Of a stretch of DNA of 5,923 nt, positions 1-5,500 are shown in pieces. Every line of letters begins with the position of its first letter. Positions within the stretch are counted from its first letter, which is position 1. The DNA comes from an uncultured Ruminococcus sp. (GTDB taxonomy: Bacteria > Bacillota_A > Clostridia > Oscillospirales > Ruminococcaceae): positions 1 through 5,923 of the forward strand of contig CAMOXW010000139.1 in NCBI GenBank assembly GCA_946629405.1, in the 5' to 3' direction. The translations under genes were made by a program, and so were the position numbers. A model generated the notes under the pieces. That model worked only from the letters and a program-made list of their open reading frames with translations. It was not told the DNA's origin and ran no database searches.

Positions 1-332
1 ACTGTTCCGTCCTTCGGGGATACTATCTCGTTTTCCATCTTCATAGCTTCAAGGATAACGAGTATCTGTCCGGCCTTTACTGTATCTCCCTGCTTTACGT
101 CAACACGGATGATGTTGCCGGGCATAGGTGCTTCAACTGTCTCGCCTGCTGCAAGATTTACAGGTGCAGCTGCCGGTGCAGCAGGTGCAGCAGCGGCGGC
201 AGGTGCAGCAGCAGGTGCGGGTGCGGCTGCCTGTGCGGGTGCAAGCGCCTCGTATTCATCAAGAAGTACAGCCTTTCCGTGCTCTACCTCTACCTCATAT
301 GTCTTACCGTTAAGAGTAACTTTATACTTCAT
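1..332 (-). CDS. Biotin carrier protein (biotinyl subunit) of oxaloacetate decarboxylase, C-terminus cut by window edge
   Basis: This free-standing biotin carrier carries the carboxyl group, on a biotinylated lysine, from the carboxyltransferase to the membrane decarboxylase. The 110 complete codons visible start [18 protein letters not shown] short N-terminal beta segment (residues 1-30) is followed by an Ala/Pro linker (about 31-57) and a biotinyl/lipoyl domain from about residue 60. That domain shows the APMPGN turn (68-73) and the biotinylation motif EAMKME (95-100), in which K98 is the attachment lysine. The frame is still open at base 1, and only the last part of the domain (roughly 10-20 residues by comparison with the family) should be missing. 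The ATG lies 9 bases after AAGGAGGT and 2 bases after the oadG stop. The layout resembles the gamma/biotin subunits of Na+-pump decarboxylases and the PCC/ACC carrier family. Its operon partners make oxaloacetate decarboxylase most likely. Confidence 0.93.
   Translation of the reverse strand, partial: MKYKVTLNGKTYEVEVEHGKAVLLDEYEALAPAQAAAPAPAAAPAAAAAPAAPAAAPVNLAAGETVEAPMPGNIIRVDVKQGDTVKAGQILVILEAMKMENEIVSPKDGT
162..242 (-). repeat. Ala/Pro-rich linker coding repeat in the biotin carrier gene
   Basis: About 27 residues (31-57) are almost only Ala and Pro, encoded by irregular GCA/CCT/GCT/GCC runs such as GCTGCTGCACCT. Linkers of this kind give biotinyl domains a flexible arm to reach both active sites. 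The repeats make length variation between strains likely. Confidence 0.85.
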
Positions 333-334
333 TG

Positions 335-739
335 TTACTTGACCTCCTTGATTGAAATAAAGTGAAGCTCGTTAAGGGGCTTCTGCATTTTGTCAGCTAC
401 GATAGCCATTATCATTGCAGCTTCCTTATCGGGAACGTCAAACAGCTTGACATGACCGGCTGAACCCGGAGCAAGCTTCTTCTCAACTGCCGGTGCAGCC
501 TGTACAGGTGCGGGGGAAGTCTTCTTCTCAGCCTCGGCAGCAGCCTTCTGCTTCGCTTCCTTCGACTTGAAGTATGCGCCTGTGCAGTAAAGCACGATCA
601 TCAGCACCACAAGTCCGGCAAATACCACAGCATAGCCGAATACCGCCGTTACAGCAGCTTCGCCGATATTGATCTTGTCGCCGGCTTCGGTCGTGGCTTC
701 GGTGAGTGCCTCGGCAGTAATAGTCAGATCATCAAACAT
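335..739 (-). CDS. oadG: OadG-type gamma subunit of sodium-pump decarboxylase
   Basis: This is a 134-residue small membrane subunit of the Na+-translocating decarboxylase. In the family it anchors alpha to the membrane beta subunit and helps assembly, and in Klebsiella it binds a metal ion. There is a short acidic N-terminus (1-28), one strong transmembrane helix (about 30-53, including [15 protein letters not shown]), then a Lys/Ala/Pro-rich stretch (58-90). A conserved-looking C-terminal segment follows (98-134, [17 protein letters not shown] and [10 protein letters not shown]) that resembles the end of clostridial OadG proteins. It is longer than the roughly 80-residue enterobacterial form. 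The ATG is 7 bases after TAAGGAGG, whose TAA is the stop of the alpha gene. The call rests on the single-helix topology and the position between alpha and the biotin carrier, because the primary sequence of this family is weakly conserved. Confidence 0.85.
   Translation of the reverse strand: MFDDLTITAEALTEATTEAGDKINIGEAAVTAVFGYAVVFAGLVVLMIVLYCTGAYFKSKEAKQKAAAEAEKKTSPAPVQAAPAVEKKLAPGSAGHVKLFDVPDKEAAMIMAIVADKMQKPLNELHFISIKEVK
342..349 (-). promoter_or_regulatory. Ribosome binding site of the biotin carrier gene, inside the end of oadG
   Basis: AAGGAGGT on the minus strand encodes the Lys-Glu-Val near the oadG C-terminus (IKEVK, then stop) and lies 9 bases before the ATG at 332. The C-terminal residues of OadG are thus partly constrained by the ribosome binding site. 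Confidence 0.9.
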
Positions 740-746
740 ATTCCTG

Positions 747-754
747 CCTCCTTA
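747..754 (-). promoter_or_regulatory. Ribosome binding site of oadG overlapping the oadA stop codon
   Basis: TAAGGAGG on the minus strand includes the TAA stop of oadA and stands 7 bases before the oadG ATG. Ribosomes finishing oadA are therefore placed on the next start, which suggests translational coupling. Confidence 0.88.
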
Positions 755-2149
755 CATTTCCTCGATCGTATAGACAGCTTCGTTCTCTTCCTGCTCCTTG
801 CGTGCCTGGAGGAACTTGAGCGTCTGGTCAGGATAGCAGATGTAGCTCATTATATCCTCCTCGCTGCGGCAGAGGTCGCCAAGCGCTTCCTTAGCTGCAA
901 CGAATTCCTCACCAGTGCGTTTCTTGTCCTCGTCACGGCAGTCAACAGGCTGTGCGTCGCCAAGCACCTTCGCGCTGAGCTCCTTGTCGATAGGTGCAGG
1001 TGCGATGCCGTACTCGCCCTTGATATAATTCTTTACTTCCTTGGATATGTTCTTGTAACGCTCTCCTACAAGGACGTTCGTTACCGCCTGATTACCTACC
1101 ATCTGGGAAAGAGGTGTTACAAGCGGAGGATAGCCGAGGTCTGCTCTTACCTTCGGGATCTCGGCAAGTGCTGCGTCGAACTTGTCCATTGCGTGCATAT
1201 CTGTAAGGTTTGCTATCATGTTGGAAAGCATTCCGCCCGGTACCTTGTATACGAGCGCCTGTGCGTCCGTTGCAAGGCTCTTGGGATTGAGCTGACCATT
1301 GTCGATGTACTTCTGCTTGACAGGCTTGAAGAAGTCGTTGACCTTATTGATGACCTCCTCGTTGAGCCCGCAGTCAATGCCGTACTGCTTGAAGGCGTAG
1401 AACATTGTCTCTGTGGAAGGCTGTGATGTTCCGCCGGAGAAACATGAAGTTGCGGTGTCGATAACATCAATTCCGGACTCGATAGCCTTTGTGAGAGTCA
1501 TATACGCCATACCTGTTGTACAGTGTGTGTGGAGTATAAGAGTCATGTCGCCGATAGCATCCTTGATGCCCTTGATGAGATGCTCCGCCTCATAGGGAGA
1601 CATTGTTCCCGCCATATCCTTCAGGCAGATAGTGTCAAAGCCCATTCTCTTGAGCTCCTTGCACATCTTGATGTACTTGTCAACGGTATGTACAGGGCTC
1701 TGTGTGTAAGAAATACAGCCGGAAGCAATAGTTCTCTGTGTAGCGTACTTCTTTGTTGCTGCAAGAGCTGTTTCAATATTTCTGAAATCATTGAGCGCAT
1801 CAAAGATACGGATCACATCAATGCCGTTCTTTATAGAAAGCTCAATGAACTTCTCTACAACGTCGTCGTGGTAGTGCTTATATCCGAGAAGATTCTGACC
1901 TCTCAGAAGCATCTGTAGACGGGTGTTCGGAAGATTCTTCCTGAGGTTGCGAAGTCTCTCCCACGGATCCTCGTTCAGATAACGAAGACATGAGTCGAAG
2001 GTAGCTCCTCCCCAGCACTCGATAGAGTAATAACCAGCCTTGTCCATTTCGGACAGGATGCCCTCATAGTCCTTGTAGGGCAGACGTGTCGCCATAAGGG
2101 ACTGATTCGCGTCGCGTAAAACGGTTTCTGTCAGTTGCACTTTTTTCAT
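752..2149 (-). CDS. oadA: Oxaloacetate decarboxylase alpha subunit (carboxyltransferase, 5S/PycB type)
   Basis: This 465-residue cytoplasmic carboxyltransferase moves CO2 from oxaloacetate to carrier-bound biotin and yields pyruvate. The HMG-CoA-lyase-like TIM barrel is clear. RDANQS (12-17) supplies metal ligand D13. LLRGQNLLGY (81-90) and RIFDALND (114-121) are family signatures. LKDMAGT (176-182) holds K177, the lysine that is carbamylated in relatives, and HTH (207-209) gives two histidine metal ligands. GGTSQPS (239-245) contains the proton-shuttling threonine T241. The C-terminal half (from about 290, with PGGMLSN at 304-310) matches the conserved carboxylase domain. The protein ends without a biotinyl domain, which is supplied by the third gene. 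The ATG at 2149 is chosen over an in-frame TTG at 2155 because it lies 7 bases after GAGGAGG. Such folds also occur in PycB and transcarboxylase 5S, but the adjacent OadG favours a decarboxylase. Confidence 0.92.
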   Translation of the reverse strand: MKKVQLTETVLRDANQSLMATRLPYKDYEGILSEMDKAGYYSIECWGGATFDSCLRYLNEDPWERLRNLRKNLPNTRLQMLLRGQNLLGYKHYHDDVVEKFIELSIKNGIDVIRIFDALNDFRNIETALAATKKYATQRTIASGCISYTQSPVHTVDKYIKMCKELKRMGFDTICLKDMAGTMSPYEAEHLIKGIKDAIGDMTLILHTHCTTGMAYMTLTKAIESGIDVIDTATSCFSGGTSQPSTETMFYAFKQYGIDCGLNEEVINKVNDFFKPVKQKYIDNGQLNPKSLATDAQALVYKVPGGMLSNMIANLTDMHAMDKFDAALAEIPKVRADLGYPPLVTPLSQMVGNQAVTNVLVGERYKNISKEVKNYIKGEYGIAPAPIDKELSAKVLGDAQPVDCRDEDKKRTGEEFVAAKEALGDLCRSEEDIMSYICYPDQTLKFLQARKEQEENEAVYTIEEM

Positions 2150-2156
2150 GTACAAG

Positions 2157-2163
2157 CCTCCTC
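2157..2163 (-). promoter_or_regulatory. Ribosome binding site of oadA
   Basis: GAGGAGG on the minus strand lies 7 bases before the ATG at 2149 and only 1 base before an in-frame TTG at 2155, so it selects the ATG. Confidence 0.88.
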
Positions 2164-2207
2164 AAATAATAAACCTGCTATGCAGATCTGATTGTTCATC
2201 ACTACCT

Positions 2208-2234
2208 ATTATAATATAGATAATAAGCAGTCAA
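2208..2234 (-). promoter_or_regulatory. Alternative candidate promoter for the oad operon
   Basis: On the minus strand TTGACT (2234 to 2229) is followed after 15 bases by a perfect TATAAT (2213 to 2208). Both hexamers are good, but the 15-base spacer is shorter than the 16-18 that sigma-A prefers, so it may be weak or need an activator. If used, transcription would begin near 2201, about 50 bases before the oadA ATG. Confidence 0.45.
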
Positions 2235-2272
2235 GGTCCTTTGCGTCTTTGCAAATAAACCAATCAAAATTT

Positions 2273-2301
2273 ATTATAACACATTCTGATTATAATTTCC
2301 A
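2273..2301 (-). promoter_or_regulatory. Candidate promoter for the oad operon (extended -10)
   Basis: Read on the minus strand, TATAAT (2278 to 2273) is preceded by TGTGT, giving an extended -10. A weak -35, TGGAAA (2301 to 2296, four of six matches), lies 17 bases upstream. The start point would be near 2266, leaving a leader of about 115 bases before oadA. The A/T palindrome sits directly upstream and could act as an UP-type element. It competes with the candidate at 2208-2234, and I cannot decide between them. Confidence 0.5.
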
Positions 2302-2311
2302 GTCTTTTTTC

Positions 2312-2330
2312 AAATTTTTTCAAAAAATTT
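2312..2330. repeat. A/T palindrome between the divergent promoters
   Basis: AAATTTTTT (2312-2320) and AAAAAATTT (2322-2330) form a perfect 9-base inverted repeat around one C, next to a further T run at 2305-2310. Phased A-tracts like these bend DNA and can serve as UP elements. With no G/C stem it is a poor terminator, and no gene ends nearby. The role is inferred. Confidence 0.6.
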
Positions 2331-2445
2331 TTATGGAAGTGTAATGATGCTTTTGTATACATCATGAATATCATTCTACACATCAGCTATTGTGAAAGTG
2401 CAGAATAATGCTGAAAAATGAACGCAATATGAATAACTGTTCTTA

Positions 2446-2474
2446 TTGACTAAATTATGCCTCTGTGTTATAAT
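2446..2474 (+). promoter_or_regulatory. Strong sigma-A promoter for the pectate lyase gene
   Basis: TTGACT (2446-2451, one mismatch to the -35 consensus) is separated by exactly 17 bases from a perfect TATAAT (2469-2474). TG at 2466-2467 adds an extended -10 element. Transcription should start near 2480-2482, leaving about 66 bases of leader before the ATG at 2547. It is the best promoter match in the window. The conclusion is from sequence pattern only. Confidence 0.85.
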
Positions 2475-2489
2475 ATTTATATGAAAAAG

Positions 2490-2500
2490 CACAGCCTGTG
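2490..2500. promoter_or_regulatory. Dyad 1 in the pectate lyase leader
   Basis: CACAG and CTGTG form a perfect 5-base inverted repeat around a single C, about 10 bases after the predicted transcription start. That position would suit a repressor operator blocking early transcription. It is short and could be chance. No regulator gene in the window can be linked to it. Confidence 0.35.
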
Positions 2501-2503
2501 TAT

Positions 2504-2518
2504 GATAGATAGTCTATC
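2504..2518. promoter_or_regulatory. Dyad 2 in the pectate lyase leader
   Basis: GATAGA and TCTATC form a perfect 6-base inverted repeat around TAG, starting 4 bases after the first dyad. In RNA it would give a small 3-base-loop hairpin upstream of the ribosome binding site, and in DNA it could be an operator half-pair. It is too weak and has no T run to be a terminator. Confidence 0.4.
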
Positions 2519-2533
2519 GCAAATATGTCTTTC

Positions 2534-2540
2534 AGGGGGA
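2534..2540 (+). promoter_or_regulatory. Ribosome binding site of the pectate lyase gene
   Basis: AGGGGGA lies 6 bases before the ATG at 2547. It decides the start, because an in-frame ATG at 2481, with no stop codon in between, has no such site and coincides with the predicted transcription start. Confidence 0.8.
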
Positions 2541-2546
2541 TCAATA

Positions 2547-5500
2547 ATGAATCTGAAATTTTTCTCTTTGAGGCTCGCCGCCTCTCTCATGGCAGCCTCG
2601 TTCTGTACCGGCACCGTCATCTCTCAGTACCCGGTATCTCCTGTTGTAACTCAGGTCGCTAACGCTGTCTCCTCTCAGTCGCGCGTAAGAGTCGATATCA
2701 ACAGAAATGACGGCCGTTCCGCCCTTTATTCTCCTACTGCCGAAAACTGGATATACGACGGCGGTTCTTTCACGACCTCTACCGGCGTCACAGTTAAAAT
2801 TTCCAACGGCAGCGGCAGCGGCTCTCTCGATGTCACCAATAACAAGAAACTCCAGAAATACGACGGCACTACACCTTTTTTTATCGCCGACGGTATTTTC
2901 AATAAGGACAATGATTCCTCCGGAGCTCTGAAAATAGAGCTATCCGGCCTCTCAAACGGCACTCACTCCTTCTCCGGCTGGCACAGCTGTCTCTACGGCA
3001 ATGTCACTCCAAGTACACTTAAAATATCTGTTAACGGCAGCGTCGCCCAGACAGGCATCGCCTGCCCCGTCAATATCACAAGCGATAACGATGCAGGGCG
3101 CTCCTATGTTGAATTTACAGGTTCCTCCGCTACTATACTAATACAGGGCGAGGGTAACAGAAGCTACAGCAACGCATGGCTCAATGCATTCGAGATAGAC
3201 GGCGCAAGTCCCTTCACTTCTATTTCAAAAATGAGCCCCGATGAAGGCTGCACCCACCATAATCCCGAGGACGGTCTGAACTGGACCGCCGGCAGCGGCG
3301 CTTCCTCACATGATGTTTATATCGGCACCGACTATGCCTCCGTTCTCAACGCTACAAAGGCTTCACCCGAATACAAGGGCACCGTCACAAAGCCTCACTT
3401 CGACCTCGACGACAGCTACTCCTCCATTCCTGCCTATTACTGGCGCGTGGACGAGGTAAGCTCTGACGGTACTGTCAAGGGCGCTGTCTACTCCTTCCAG
3501 CTAAACCGCCTCGCCTTCCCCACAGCTGAGGGCTACGGACGCTTCGCAAGAGGCGGCAGAGGCGGCTATGTTTACCACGTTACTAATCTCAATGACTCCG
3601 GCGAAGGCTCTCTCCGCTACGGTCTCGAAAATATGACCGGCGCCAGAACTATCGTCTTTGACGTCGGTGGAATAATCGAACTGAAAAGCAAGCTCACCGT
3701 TCCAAGCACCGGCGGAAATGTCTATATCGCCGGACAGACTGCTCCCGGTGACGGTATCACTCTCATAAACTGGGGCTTCGGTATGCTCGGCTGCGACGAT
3801 GTTATCGTCCGTGACATCCGCGTCCGCCCCGGTGACAGAGGTCTTTCCGGTGTGAACGATGTTTCCGACGGAATGGGACTTTCAAGCTCAAACCACTGTA
3901 TAATTGACCACTGCTCCATGTCATGGGCTACTGACGAGGGCTTCTCCTCCCGTTCAGCTTCAAATATAACCTTCCAGTGGAATATCATCGGCGAGTCTCT
4001 CCACGATTCCATCCACTACAATGCCGACGACCGCACAAAGACCGAGACCCACGCTTTTGCCGGTTCTATCAGCGGAAACATCGGAAGCTTTCACCATAAC
4101 CTCCTCATTGACTGTACCGGCCGAAACTGGTCTCTCGCAGGCGGTATGGAACAGGATGCTGTGACATACGGCGGCGCTGTGGATATCCGCAACAATGTCG
4201 TCTACAACTGGCGTGACCGTACTACAGACGGTGGTGTCCGCAGACTCAACTTCGTCAATAACTACTACAAGGCTGGCGCTGTCTCCAACACAAACCTCCA
4301 TGTCGTTTCTATCGACGGCAACGAGCTCAATACGAACGACTGCCAGAAAATGTACGTTTCAGGTAATATTATGACCGATACGAGCGGAAATCAGATACTC
4401 AAAGCTTCTGACGACGCATGGTCAAAGAGTAAGGCTACATCCAATCTCTACAACTGCACTATCAGCGATGTCAAGCTCACCTCCCCCTTCTGCGAATCCT
4501 ATGTCAATACCGATTCCGCGGAAAATGCCTACAAGCGCGTTATCGACAATACCTCAGGCGCAGGCGCGAATGTTCCTTCCCTTGACTACATTGACAGCCG
4601 CTACCACAAGGAGGTCACTAACGGTACCTACACATTCACCGGCAGCAAGCAGGGCCTCAAGGGTATCCTCGACAGCCAGAATGACGCAGGAGGCTACCCC
4701 ACAAGCGCAACCTTCAAAAGCGGTACTGCAAAGGCCGACACCGACAGGGACGGTATGCCCGATGTGTGGGAGACTGCTCACGGTCTTGACCCTGATAATC
4801 CCTCCGACGGCGCTGTCGTTTCACTCTCCGGCGACGACTATACCAACCTCGAAATGTACCTCAATGAGCTCGCGGGCGACCCTGTGGAATTCAACGGTAT
4901 TCCCGCACGCTCCGCATTTGAAACCATAGAGGCTGAGGAGTATAATAACGAATCCGGCACCAGAAATCAGGACGGTGAGGGCGAAACTCACGTCGCCTAT
5001 ATCGAAAACGGTGACTATATCGCGTTCTCAAATATCGACTTTGGCACCGGCGCCCGAAGCTTCTCTGCAAATGTTACCGGAAATGCCTCAGCTATTGAGC
5101 TGTATGTCGATTCTATCGGCGAAGCTCCCGCTGCAACTGTCAGGTTCAACGGCTCGGGAAGCTGGACCAACTGGGAAACGATAACCGCCAATATCCCGGC
5201 TGTCACCGGCAAGCATACCCTCTATCTTGTATTCAAGGGCGGCGATGGCTACCTTCTGAATATTGATAATTTCGTCTTCGGCAAGGATTATCTCCCACTG
5301 AACGGAAGACTCATCAAGAGCCTCGTTCCAGCTACTGATAATACGCCCGGCTATGCTCTTGCAGATAACGCTGATACCGGCTCGCTTGTCTTCGGCGACC
5401 GCACCTTCACTCTTACTCGGATTCCGGAGTACGTTACCGGCGCCGAGCAGATACTCACCGCTTGCAGCGACAAGGGCGTTACCGGTACTGCTGCTGAATT

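Larger units (their letters stand above)
2150..2546. other. Divergent intergenic region between oadA and the pectate lyase gene
   Basis: These 397 A/T-rich bases separate two genes that point away from each other, so they must hold both sets of transcription signals. I found no credible gene here, no RNA gene and no G/C-rich hairpin followed by a T run. Contents from left to right are the oadA ribosome binding site, candidate leftward promoters at 2208-2234 and 2273-2301, a 19-base A/T palindrome at 2312-2330, a stretch at 2331-2440 with only weak short dyads, a strong rightward promoter at 2446-2474, and a 66-base leader with two dyads. Confidence 0.85.

Noticed and set aside
162..242. GCAGGTGCAGCA-like repeats as a CRISPR or tandem regulatory array.
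   Set aside because: The repeats are irregular, in frame and code for an Ala/Pro linker. There are no spacers.
109..342. Plus-strand Ala/Gly-rich open frame over the biotin carrier gene.
   Set aside because: Its composition is explained by the Ala/Pro linker repeats on the other strand. The minus-strand frame has the biotinyl EAMKME motif and a ribosome binding site.
1523..1918. Plus-strand open frame of 131 codons opposite oadA.
   Set aside because: It lies wholly antisense to strongly conserved oadA codons, lacks a ribosome binding site and resembles no protein family I know.
2150..2155. TTG at 2155 as an earlier start for oadA, adding two residues.
   Set aside because: It would be only 1 base from GAGGAGG. 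The ATG at 2149 has a normal 7-base spacing and the protein then begins MKKVQLTE as expected for the family.
2301..2335. T runs with inverted repeat as a rho-independent terminator.
   Set aside because: The stem is pure A/T, no gene ends nearby on either strand, and it sits between two divergent starts.
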